Assembly (NCBI GenBank): GCA_029953675.1 | Contig: JAMWBK010000002.1 | Span: forward strand, 62,001-126,000 | Source: Rhodosorus marinus | Taxonomy: Eukaryota > Rhodophyta > Stylonematophyceae > Stylonematales > Stylonemataceae | Reading direction: 5' to 3' | Length of the DNA stretch: 64,000 bases | Shown: one piece after another, positions 27,869 to 37,690 of the stretch | How positions within the stretch are numbered: position 1 is the first letter of the stretch | Layout of the letters: each line of letters opens with the position of its first letter | Notes under the pieces: generated by a model | Seen by the model: only the letters and a program-made list of their open reading frames with translations | What the model was told of the DNA's origin: nothing | Databases searched by the model: none | Program-made: the position numbers and the translations under genes

Positions 27869-30015
27869 GCCCTTATCTGCTCTCCCAGCTGCTCCGTCGA
27901 CACTTGAATGCGCCCGAAACCGCTTGTGGATGTGTGGTCAGGTCTCCGTACCTGTCTCTCGAGCTCGGTGATGTGAGGCCATTGGTCTTCGTTACTGCGG
28001 AAGGTCTGGACCCAGGCTGAGAAGAACGCGATCGGCTGAATGCGCGTTCGGGTTGCAAACCCCAGTCTACCCCATCGGCAGGGTAGCGCGATCTGGTCGT
28101 CAACGGGATGACTGGACTCCTCTTCCGCTGGGACCGTTGTAGACAGTCCTCCGAACAGGACTTCCAGGTGGTACCTACTCAGAGCGTCAGCTTCCCGCGC
28201 CAAGGCTCGTCCGAACGGGTATGCCAGGCATCTGAGAAGGTAGTCAAGCCTGGTTTCCGCGCAACACCTGAAAAGAGCAAGCTGCGTTGGCAGTTCCTCG
28301 CTTGGAAGCTTCGAGATTTCTTGGAACAGTGTCTCGTGTTTGAGCTGCATTGCTCGGCACTCCTGTTCTATGTACTGACGAGTTCCAAGCGGGATGGAGT
28401 GTATCGTCACTCCTTCTCTGCTCACGTGTACTCCTGGCAGCTCTCGGTTAACAAGGCGGGTAGTTGTTAGAGATCGTCCATAAAGCGTGCATTTGCCCAA
28501 TTGTAGGCGGGCCCCTAGAGACGGGAGAAGGGTTTGTCCCCAGCTCAGTGCTGTTTTGAGGGTTGGTAGCGCCCCGACCAGGGTTATGTCATCGTGTATG
28601 GCTACTATGGTCAGATCAAGGAACTGCGAACGAAGAGCCGTCAGGAACGGTGCGAGGGAGAGCGCGTGTAGCACTGGTCCTAGAGGATCCCCCTGTTGCA
28701 CGCCAGTGTCTGCCTGGAGCGTAAGTCTTCTGTAGCCCATTGTGTTCGGTCCGTGTGTGGCACGCCAGCCACAGAATGTCGGTGTCTCGCCATCGACACC
28801 GTATCCGAGCCTATAAATCGCGGCAAGCTCCGGGAACTGTTCCTCGATCAGTCGCTTCGCGATGCGCCTATCAATGCGATTGAAGGCGTTCTCCAGGTCC
28901 AAGCGTAGGACTACGGCGTCGGGTACACATGCTAGATGGGCTTGGATGGCGTGTAAGGAGCGTTCACAGCCCCCGCTGACGCCAATCCCCAATTGTAGTG
29001 GGACGAGGAGCTCTCGCACCCTGTCCATTACCGCGCGTAATGTCCACTGCGTACTCACCTTACGCAGAACTTCGGGCACTCCGATGGGGCGGACCCCTGC
29101 GCTGGTCTGGAGCCCAGTTTCCTTTCCGGGCTTGGCAATCGGCAGCAGCCTGTTGCTGCGCAGGGCCCTTGTCAAAAGGGGTGAGAACTCTTCCGGAGCT
29201 GTGGCGAGTTGTCGCAGAACCCGTAGCAGCGCGACTTGTGTACTTCGCGTTGCACCTTGTAGATGTTCCGCCCGCAGTCCGCTAGGTCCAGGACTCTTAC
29301 CTGGAGGGAGACGCGCTATGATCGAGAGAAGGCCCTCGTCCGCGGCCTTTTTGGGATCCCAGCGGGCTCTCAGAGTATCGTTGTCCGCCGTGAGCAGACT
29401 GTCGAGAGCTTGTGCGATTTCTGCAGGGCATTCCGTGTCTACGCGACTCGGAAAGAGCTCTATCAGTTGTCGCCATGTAGTTTCCGTGAATGGGGCCATT
29501 TCCGCAGCTTGCAGGCTGCTTGCGGCGTCGGAGAGCCGCCCCATGCGGGCGAGTTTCAGCGCGCGTTTACGTCGTCCAACGACTCGTCGGCGAACAGCTT
29601 CGGCTCCTTGTGGGGCAGTGGGAGGCCTTAGCGCTGAGGCCTTCTCCTCAAGCGCACTCCATACCCGTTGAAAGTCTCCTTCAAGCACGTGGGCAACCTG
29701 TACGCCGATTTCCAGTGTCGAATGTCCAAGTACCAGCCCAGGGAGGCCTACCAGAAGCAGACTGGTCTGATCAGGTGCGGTGCGATCCATAGAAAGTTCC
29801 AGCGCAGCGCGAAGAAGCTTGCTCCAGGTGGAGACGTGTGCTCGAGGTACGAAGCGCCTTGTAGGTACCGGGCAATGAGTGAGGCGAGTCCAGTGCCTAC
29901 CCTCCTCCGTGAGCTCGTTGACGAAAGCACTCCAGCTGCTAATCCAGTCCTGTCGATCAGAAAAGAACCGAGGCTCCTCTCTCGGGCTTTTGATTCCATG
30001 TCGGCGACTTGGCAT
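27869..30015 (-). CDS. Family B ORF2, RT domain present, RLE lost
   Basis: About 715 genuine residues from the ATG at 30015, followed by a few read from the motif before a stop at 27844. Residues 1-120: conserved N-terminal block (FFSDRQDW, HCPVPTRRFVPRAHVSTWSKLLRAA). RT motifs: GKSPGPSGLRAEHLQ (239-253), RPIGVPEVLRKV (309-320), motif A LRLDLENAFNR (Asp373), motif B QQGDPLGP (440-447), motif C IHDD (473-476). Then thumb (LALFRCCAETRLDYLLRCLAYP) and RWGRLGFATRTRIQPIAFFSAW. The frame is undamaged up to the break. Without RLE it could act only with help in trans. It overlaps the ORF1 stop as TAATG, suggesting coupled reinitiation as known for Bombyx SART1. Confidence 0.85.
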
Positions 30016-31526
30016 TATGATAGGTTTCTCTCCTGTCCGTGTGCGGTATCCATCGATTGGGTTTGGTCCACAGCATTAGCCTGGGGCTCGTTGTCGTGCT
30101 GTGGCAGCTCGACCGCAGCTGGAGGCATCTCCGTATCCGAGGTAGAGTCAGCGGCGGCAGCTCTCGAGCGTTTCGCTTGCGGAGGCTCTGGGAGGTTGCA
30201 GTCGAGTTCTGCATGAGGGTTGTCCTCTTGGTCAGTCTCCTGTGGTACTTGGGAGGATGCACCGGAGTCACCCTGAGTGTCAGCCATCCCACGGGCTGCC
30301 TGTTCATCTACCGGAGGAGACGAGGCTTCTGGGGCTGCTTGCGTAGCGGCTGCAGGCGCAGGGGGTTCCGCACTCTCCCCGGGTACCGTTGGAGTACGTT
30401 GTGTGGCTTGTAGGGCTCCGAGTCTGCTCTCCAGGTACTCGTGTATCGCTGCGAGTGTGTTGAACGAGAGTTGCCTTCTGCGAAGTCTCGCGCGGATCCG
30501 GATAGTCTGTTCAATCGCCCGTTTCAGGGTCTGAGCCCCGATATTCGCTGGGGCAATGAGCTGACGTTCATTGTAGCCCAACAGGTTGTCTGTATCCAGT
30601 GCCTGGCCCGTGTAGAGAGTCACTTGCCGATCGGGGTGTCTCTGGGTGAACGAACCGAAGATGCCCGTCCTGAAAACGCCCCGAGAGATGGCGCTTTGTA
30701 GAATCGGAATCGCGTCCGGATGGCAGAGTAAGCACGCATGGGAAGCGATGAAGTCCACGTGCGCCACATAAGAGCTCGGAATCCCCAAGGCTCTGCAAAG
30801 GACCGTGGTGAAATCCGATGGGGCTACCTCGTCCATCCGTGGCGGTCTTACATTCCTCAGGGTCGCCAGTACCGGCTTGGTCTCAGGTCCCCAGGAGGAC
30901 CCTCCCACAGTGGCGTGCAACTGTCGCAGCGCTGCCTGCTGGCTCTGTGGGCCCGGGCGCCCGGCTGGTCGGAGTTGAGCCTCTGATTCTCGAGCTGGAG
31001 TACTTTGGGCAGTCCTCTGAGCGTACGTTGGCCGTGTGCTGCTGATACCGGCAACCGGGAAGGCCGTGGCATAGTCCAGTGAGGCAAGGACACCTGTCCC
31101 CTCCGCAAGTTGATTGATGACGGGTTCTGCCGCATGTTGATTGACCGCCGCCGTCCGCGGGTGCTGCTGCGGGGGTTGAGGCGGGGTCGTAATGGCTCGT
31201 CCGTCTTGCCACATATGCGGTTTTTTGGCGAGCTCATTCAGACGTCCTGTCACTGATTGAAGTTCTTTTGAGCAGTTGATGCGGGAATAGAGGTTGAAGG
31301 CGGCCTGGTAGAAGTCGGCGATGTCTGACTGGCCGATTCCCAGGGCGGTATAGCAGTGGTCGTAGCTCTGCAGCTGGTGGAGAAAGGCGACAGCTGGGTC
31401 TGCTGTGGCCTGCTCCGCTGCACCCTGTTCTGCATTCCTCTCTGCCTCCTGTTCTGCTCCCCTATGCTGGTGCTGTTGCTGCTGCTGCTGCTGCTGCTCT
31501 TGTAGCAGCTCTTTCGCCCTCTCCAT
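30015..31526 (-). CDS. Family B ORF1 protein
   Basis: 503 residues from the ATG at 31526, giving MERAKELLQEQ and a polyglutamine run coded by (CAG)n. By alignment with J the original start is probably 31606 (MIVKEVRGPYPEPL), which lies in another frame; a small indel near 31540 would then separate them. Helical block FLHQLQSYDHCYTALGIGQ (~40-100). RRM-like block LATLRNVRPPRMDEV, DFTTVLCRALGI, VDFIASHACLLCHPDAI (~205-270). Then GVFRTGIFGSFTQRHPDRQ and a Pro/Ala-rich tail. No zinc finger. Expected role: RNA binding in the element's particle. Confidence 0.8.
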   Translation of the reverse strand: MERAKELLQEQQQQQQQQHQHRGAEQEAERNAEQGAAEQATADPAVAFLHQLQSYDHCYTALGIGQSDIADFYQAAFNLYSRINCSKELQSVTGRLNELAKKPHMWQDGRAITTPPQPPQQHPRTAAVNQHAAEPVINQLAEGTGVLASLDYATAFPVAGISSTRPTYAQRTAQSTPARESEAQLRPAGRPGPQSQQAALRQLHATVGGSSWGPETKPVLATLRNVRPPRMDEVAPSDFTTVLCRALGIPSSYVAHVDFIASHACLLCHPDAIPILQSAISRGVFRTGIFGSFTQRHPDRQVTLYTGQALDTDNLLGYNERQLIAPANIGAQTLKRAIEQTIRIRARLRRRQLSFNTLAAIHEYLESRLGALQATQRTPTVPGESAEPPAPAAATQAAPEASSPPVDEQAARGMADTQGDSGASSQVPQETDQEDNPHAELDCNLPEPPQAKRSRAAAADSTSDTEMPPAAVELPQHDNEPQANAVDQTQSMDTAHGQERNLS

Positions 31527-31655
31527 TTCGCGGGTACCCGGGGTGTGTGGGGGCCCGCGATCACAAGAGGCTCGGGGTACGGCCCGCGTACCTCCTTCAC
31601 AATCATACTTGTAACTTTTTATCAGCTTTTTCCGTCGTTTTCCACAAACAAAGCC

Positions 31656-31790
31656 GTCCAAAACCCCAGACTAGACAGACTAACGTAACCCCAGTGTGCG
31701 TGGTTCTTACCCCAGACTTTACCCCAGACAGTTTTACCCCAGACTAACCCCGTAGCCTTTATTCGGCAGACTAACGTAACCCCTTGAAAA
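31656..31790 (-). repeat. Telomere-like variant repeat tract before the B-family 5' UTR
   Basis: On the minus strand: GGGGTTACGTTAGTCTG, a tail scrap (CCGAATAAAGGCTACGG), GGTTAGTCTGGGGTAAAACT, GTCTGGGGTAAA, GTCTGGGGTAAG, then GGGGTTACGTTAGTCTG and AGTCTGGGG. At least six GTCTG(GGG) cores of variable spacing occur in 135 bp. Confidence 0.65.
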
Positions 31791-31809
31791 TGGCTCGGGA
31801 TGCTTGAAT

Positions 31810-32200
31810 ATCGGCAATGGATGTGCAAGCCAAAGTATCCGTGAAATAGCTGGGGACGTTGGATAACGGATTGAATGAATGGGCTAATCAAAATCGCCGT
31901 GAAATGACTGGGGACGTTGGATAAGGGAATGAATGGAGATCCACAAAATCGCCGTGAAATAGCGGGGGACGTTGGATAATGGAATGAATGGATCTGGCTA
32001 AGCAAAATGGCCATGAAATGGCTGGGGGCGTTGGATAATGGAATGAATGGATCTGCTAATCAAGATGCCCATGAAATGGCAGGGGGCGTTGGATAATGGA
32101 ATGAGTGGATCTGCCAAGCAAAATGGGCATGAAATGGGTGGGGACGTTGGATAAAGGAGTGAATGGATGTGCTATGCAAAATGGCATTGTCATTAGGATG
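31810..32200 (+). repeat. 58-bp minisatellite, about six units
   Basis: GTTGGATAA starts at 31858, 31916, 31971, 32030, 32088 and 32146 (spacing 55-59). Units contain GGAATGAATGGATCTG, AGCAAAATGGCCATGAAATGG and end in GGGGACGTT. It sits just beyond the telomere-like tract. Confidence 0.85.
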
Positions 32201-32380
32201 TGCCATGATTTTTTTCTAAGGGGGACACGCATAACGTAGTGGATGTACTATTAGTTTTCTTTTAAGAGGGACCCGGGATACGGAGGGCTGTGCAATGGCC
32301 AGGCCACATTGTGGATTAGGACGTTCCGTTTTAGTCTTTTAGGGGGGCGTGGGATACGGAATGGATGTGCCATTCTTTGG
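32200..32380. other. Edge of minisatellite; no gene seen
   Basis: Short GGATGTGCCAT-containing segments recur at 32191 and 32362, probably satellite remnants. Confidence 0.35.
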
Positions 32381-32600
32381 GGTGCCACTTGACGCTTGCA
32401 TATTCCACGGCCATTGTCCTCATAGCAATTCTCCGGATAATTGAGCGGAAGAGGATGACCCCATTATCGCATAGAGTATCTGTCACAAGAACCAGACCAA
32501 CCTTGCTATGCTTTATCTGCGGTGGTAATCACCCTGGAGGTGCAGGTTAATCGGTTCGCGGTGCAGGCGAATCGGTTGGCGTTGCTGACCCTGTCACCAA
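32380..32600 (-). pseudogene. Diverged copy of the 3' end of the PT-rich secreted gene
   Basis: GGGTGCCA..TGACGCTTGCAT, ATAATTGAGCGG, GTATCTGTCACAAGAACCAG and the GGCGAATCRGTTGGCG units match 36860-37090, which is the 3' end and flank of the gene at 37083-39842. The body of that gene is missing here. A short open stretch follows at 32590-32715 but is not recognisable. Confidence 0.6.
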
Positions 32601-32719
32601 CGCCAAGTTTTATTTCCGTGCTGGGCCGGATGGCGCATTCAGGATTTGCTTCGCCTACAGAGCGAACAGGGTCCACCGTGAGGGACAACTTGATGGGCAA
32701 GGATATGCGGTAGGTGTCT

Positions 32720-34755
32720 GGCAATAAACTGAAACAAAAGATATATTCCAAGAAGTCAAAATCAACAAACCATGAGAAACCAACTGAAACAAAGCAGGAA
32801 AACCCTCTTCCAGAAACAGCACGAACAAAAACACACAGCCCTGCTCGCTCGCTCCAGAAAAGGCTTCAAACCTGCCACGAATTCCCAAAAATACAAGAAT
32901 AAGTCGGGTGTACCTCCTCCTTGGGTAACAACACCGCAACCATCTTTTCGCTCACAGCGCGCTGTTCAAGTACTGTGGACAGTAAAATGGACTATATATT
33001 CTATGGGCTGGTTTTGTGCTTTCGCTGGGCCTTTTCGGGCGAGATATAGGTCCGCTTCGCAAGGCGATTCTGAGGTGGCTGGTGGTTAAAATTTTGAAGA
33101 TTGGCCCGGATTTGCCGTTTTGGCCTTGTTTCGGGGGTTTTGTTGTTTTCGTGATTTTTCTTGATTTGGCTTGCTGTTCCCTACTAGATTTTGCTTATTT
33201 TGAGCTTTTTTAGGCTATTTTGGGGTTTTGGTGGGTAGGTCAGGGCTTGGCCTGTTTTCAGGGTTCTGGGGGGAACATATCGCTGGTTAAGCTCTCTGGG
33301 GCTGCTTCTTGGAGTATCTTGATTGCTGGCCTGATGAGATACGTGCTCGGAGAGCTATAGTTGATTCCTGGTGGATTTAGTTTGATGGGCCCAAGTCTGA
33401 GCTCATATAATTTTTGGGTTTGAGGTGTATTAGGCTTTATATTTTGTTCAGTGGTTCTTGTCGAGAGTAGATTTAGCCTAGCAGTGAGTTGCTATTTCCG
33501 GTGATTGTTTCTGGTTCAGAGCTGATAGTCCTAGTGATTGCTGTCTCCCAATGACTGTGAAGATCTGTACCTAAGATCTTGGAATTGCTCCGTAGGTTCT
33601 CTACGCGTTGTAGGACTCAGTTACGGATAAGGGTGATGGAGGTGTGCAAGCTTTGCAGATTGACACCGAAAGGCACCCGGCGAACGAAATGGAAGCCACT
33701 ACGAAGCAACCAAACGGTAGAATTAATGGGCAGGTCGCTTGGGGTTCATACCTACCTTTGGGTGCTGCAGTATTTTGAGCAGTTGTAGATTCCGCGCGGT
33801 TGGGGGAATGTTACTAGCTTTTCTTGTAGAAAAGCCAACACAGGAGCCTGGTAAATGAAGGGCCCTTGTGAAAAAGATGAATCATTGTAGCTATATTTCC
33901 CCAACATCTTAAACGAACAGGGAACACAGGAATTGTGGGCTACCTACTAAAGCAGGAAGGACAATGTGCAGTTTTAGCCCTGGTCAAAGCAAAGCCCGCA
34001 AAGATGAATCCGATTCTTATCGCACGCTGTCCACCAGCTCCCCCATCCTCAAAGTCGGATTGGGTAGGTATCAGGCTTATTTTCGGCCGAAGAAGTGAAG
34101 AAGTTTCTATTCACCTTCACAGATATTTATCGCTGTCGCCAACTTCGACCTCGTTGAACTGCTGCTCCCAGGCGTTTTCGTTGTACCTATGCAATTGCAC
34201 TGCTGGGCCCATGACGAGCTTTTGTGGAACAGTCCAGATGGACATAGGCAACCACGACGGTCCAAGCGCTTAATTCATTTAGCTTAGGACCCTTATTATG
34301 TTCTAGAACAAATAATTGGTTATTAGAAGGCTAAATAAGATTGAATTAGAATAAAATAAGTACCATACGACATGCTATTACCTTATATAACAAAATTATC
34401 CCAATAAAACAACCAGAAAAATCTTAGACTCTTCCATTCATATTTGAAGATATTTTATTGGTTAAAAGCCGTCATCATAGAACATATTAAAACCAATGAA
34501 TAACTCGAAAATCTATTAAGAAGAAGCAAAAGCCGATTGGGATTTTCTCTTCAACATTCATGGATACTACAATACTTACAATTTGCGTTACCCATCCACC
34601 TCCATGGTTTGGCCAGCATTTTTCTATTGGTTTACAAATGTTACGAGGTATCATTTGGCCCCTTGGTGTGAAATTGTTTTTTGGAATAATTGTAACTTAT
34701 CTTGGAAATCTGAGTTGATTTTCGATGGTTGGATTGTTGGTTGAGGAAAAAGAGC
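32720..34755. other. About 2 kb without a recognisable gene
   Basis: T-rich at 33000-33500. Open frames such as 33935-34273 lack an ATG start or any recognisable domain. AT-rich at 34300-34560. Confidence 0.4.
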
Positions 34756-34762
34756 AGAAGGC

Positions 34763-34770
34763 TATAAATA
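34763..34770 (+). promoter_or_regulatory. TATA-like box of the pirin gene
   Basis: TATAAATA lies 86 bp upstream of the ATG at 34856, in an otherwise mixed-composition region. Confidence 0.4.
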
Positions 34771-34855
34771 TGGGGCAGCAATGAGTGACTTGAAGGGAGG
34801 GGGTTGACATGTTGGAGAGAGAAGGAGAGAGGATGAGAAGTGCGAAAACACATAT

Positions 34856-36091
34856 ATGACAGTTAGAAATTTTGGAAGAGGAGTGAACGCTTTCGTGAGT
34901 GCGTTTACTGTTGGAAATTCAGAGAGAAGTAGAACATCGATTGCGAAGAGAGTGACAGGGAAAATGGCGGTGTCGGTAGTGCCAAAGGAGTCCTTGTACG
35001 TGTCGGAGCCGGATCCAGCATGGTATGATTATCGAATGACTATTGTGAAAGTTCATAGCTGCTGTTTCAGGTGGCCGCGTGAACTGATTGAGGTTTTATG
35101 GTCGTTTTTTTTTTGTTTGACGTGCTTCAGGTTTGGAAACGGACAGAACGATTCTTCAAATGCGAGATGGACAAATGCCAATTGGTTGAAGTCTCGTTTT
35201 CACTTCAGTTTCGCAGAGAATATGAGTGGAAAACCCAAATTTGGAGTTTTACGTGTACTTAATGACGGTGAGTAGCCACGTCTGAACCTTTGCGGTGCCC
35301 TGGTGCTTTACTGATCGGGAAAGTGTTTCTTCCCCCAACAGATTTAGTGCAGCCGAGTAGAGGATTCGGGACACATCCCCACTCCAACATGGAGATAGTA
35401 ACATATGTTGTCGATGGCGAGCTCACCCACAAGGACTCGATGGGAACTTCAGAGAGTCTCGGTCGAGGCTCAATCCAATTTATGGTAATGCTCAAACCTG
35501 CAGTGCAAGAAAAGCTTCTTCTAGTCTCTGACTGTTGGTTGTTGATGTCTCGTAGACGGCGGGAACTGGAGTCATGCATTCAGAGTACAACGATGATGAC
35601 GAAAAACCACTACGATTTATTCAAATGTGGATACTTCCAAGGAAGCGGGGCCTAGAGCCAAACTACGGCTCTTACCGTGGTGGAAGTTGTCATGACGCAA
35701 AGGACAAATGGGTTCATCTGGTTTCGTCTGTGGAAAGCGAAGCTGATGCTAAGGCCAAGGTGAATCAGGATGTAAACATTTACGGTACTGAACTCAGTGA
35801 AGCTGGGAAAAAGGTATCACTTGCACTCTCATACACCTCGATTTTGGAAGTTATTGACACTAGAGTTTATCTCTTGTGCAGCTCGATCTCGATTTCGGAC
35901 CTGATCGTCAAGTATACGTGCTGGCCATCGAAGGATCGTTGACGGTCGATCTTGAAGGAGCTTCGGCAGCAAAGCTCAATCAACAGGATGCGGCTGAGAT
36001 CGTCAGCACGTCAGCAAAGATCCAAAAATTGGAATTCAGCTCTGTGGAAGGGCCTGCGCATGTTCTGGTTGTCGAGATGGCCCGTGCTTAG
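34856..36091 (+). CDS. Pirin-family bicupin protein, five exons
   Basis: Proposed exons: 34856-35070, 35131-35267, 35342-35484, 35556-35813 and 35882-36091, total 320 residues. The last three introns (74, 71, 68 nt) have GTGAGT/GTAATG/GTATCA donors and CAG/TAG acceptors and keep the frame exactly. The first (60 nt) is less certain because the frame is open through it. The spliced protein shows the YhaK-type pirin signature: HFSFAENM, FGVLRVLND-D, then GFGTHPHSNMEIVTYVVDGELTHKDSMG, GTGVMHSEYN and RFIQMWILPRKRGLEPNYG. The His-x-His and later His/Glu are the metal-binding residues of the N-terminal cupin. Members act as quercetinase-like or redox/transcription cofactor proteins; the role here is not determined. 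The N-terminal ~60 residues are Ser/Arg-rich and could be a targeting peptide. It is a normal host gene. Confidence 0.88.
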
Positions 36092-36860
36092 AGAGCTACG
36101 CAAAAGACGGGTTTCACTTGGAGCAAACCCAGGACTCTGCTTCCCCAACGCCGAAGCAGTGTTTCCCCCAATATTGTTAACTTCATTCGGCTGAGGATGT
36201 TCACGAGAATTCCGTTCCAGTCAAGTCTATTAAAAAACAACTAATCATGCAAGGTTGTGACCACCTTGCTCTCAAATCCGCGTTCCACTATTAGCTAGCC
36301 CCTTCACCTCAAGCCCTACCTTTCAACCCCCCGCAACCAGATGCTACAAACTCGCCATCTCTCTCCGCGAACCACTCGTTGTGCAGTGCGGGAATCGACC
36401 TAGAGCAGGATGTAACCAAGCTTCGCGGGCTCCAGGGACAAGGATTGCGATGATAAACCAGCTGAGTCTGTGCCAAGGCAGAGTCCAAGCTGCTTCACTA
36501 TCAAGTTTTGTCTGAGATTCGTTTCTGCTCGGAATCTGGTCAAGGAAATCCTCCGCCGTATAGAGGCCGTTCAGTAAGTCCCATCTTTTGGTGCAACCGA
36601 GAGTTCGTAAAGAAATCACTGGTCAGTTTAATTAGGTTGTCAGAAATCAATTAGTTTGCTATGAAGTTACTAGGGAATCATATTTGGATTCCTCCCCTTC
36701 GGCGTTTCATGTTGTTACAGGCGTGGACATCACTACAAACGAACACATGCGCTCCTACGCTTTCAGCCTTTAAGATTCCTTCTCTTCCTCTGCTGGTCAG
36801 CAATGCATCCGCGCTTTTTTCGAGGCCCCCCACCTCCCTACTTGGGGAGAACGTTGCTTC
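36092..36860. other. No gene seen
   Basis: Intergenic between convergent pirin and PT-protein genes. No supported ORF or repeat other than the start of the segment duplicated at 32380 (from about 36860). Confidence 0.4.
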
Positions 36861-37082
36861 ATGGGGTGCCAAATGACGCTTGCATGTTCCACAGCTATTG
36901 TCCTAATAGCAATTCTCAGGATAATTGAGCGGTACACCTCGAAGACAATGGCTCCTTTATCGCCGAGAGTATCTGTCACAAGAACCAGACCAACCTTGCT
37001 GTGCTTTATGGGCAGCGATTACCCTGGCGGCGCAGGCGAATCAGTTGGCGGCGCAGGCGAATCAGTTGGCGGCGCAGGCGAA

Positions 37083-37690
37083 TCAGTTGGCGTTAGCGAC
37101 GGAGTCGGGCTTGGCGTTGACGACAGAGTCTGGCTTGGCGTTGACGACGGGGTCGGGCTTGGCGTTGGCGACGGGGTCGGGCTTGGCGTTGGCGACGGAG
37201 TCGGGCTTGGCGTTAGCGACGGGGTCGGGCTTGGCGTTGGCGACGGAGTCGGGCTTGGCGTTAGCGACGGGGTCGGGCTTGGCGTTGGCGACGGAGTCGG
37301 GCTTGGCGTTGGCGACGGAGTCGGAAGCTTGGCGTTGGCGACGGAGTCGGGCTTGGCGTTGGCGACGGAGTCGGGCTTGGCGTTGGCGACGGAGTCGGGC
37401 TTGGCGTTGGCGACGGAGTCGGGCTTGGCGTTGGCGACGGAGTCGGGCTTGGCGTTGGCGACGGAGTCGGAAGCTTGGCGTTGGCGACGGAGTCGGGCTT
37501 GGCGTTGGCGACGGAGTCGGGCTTGGCGTTGGCGACGGAGTCGGGCTTGGCGTTGGCGACGGAGTCGGGCTTGGCGTTGGCGACGGAGTCGGGCTTGGCG
37601 TTGGCGACGGAGTCGGGCTTGGCGTTGGCGACGGAGTCGGGCTTGGCGTTGGCGACGGGGTCGGGCTTGGCGTTGGCGAGGAAGTCGGAC
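37083..37690 (-). repeat. 24-bp minisatellite coding PTPS repeats
   Basis: The unit GGCGTTGGCGACGGAGTCGG+GCTT (plus strand) repeats about 24 times. Two units, near 37310-37335 and 37460-37480, read GTCGGAAGCTT and are 26 bp long. A shorter array of an 18-24-bp variant lies at 37966-38115. Confidence 0.9.

Larger units (their letters stand above)
27869..31650 (-). mobile_element. Family B RLE-type LINE, 5' UTR to mid ORF2, 3' end missing
   Basis: 5' UTR (~31650-31607), ORF1 and ORF2 through RT and thumb are present. RLE and tail are absent. The overlap with 48449-50202 is nearly identical, which identifies the family; together the two copies cover the whole element. Loss of the 3' end is unusual for LINEs, which normally lose the 5' end. 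Confidence 0.85.

Noticed and set aside
31480-31500. CTG/CAG repeat as a separate functional repeat
   Set aside because: It codes a short polyglutamine run inside ORF1 and is a common low-complexity feature.
33935-34273. 112-codon open frame
   Set aside because: No ATG at its start, no recognisable domain and no clear splice signals.
37083-37690. CRISPR-like regular repeats
   Set aside because: Units are directly adjacent without unique spacers and lie in coding sequence of a eukaryotic gene.
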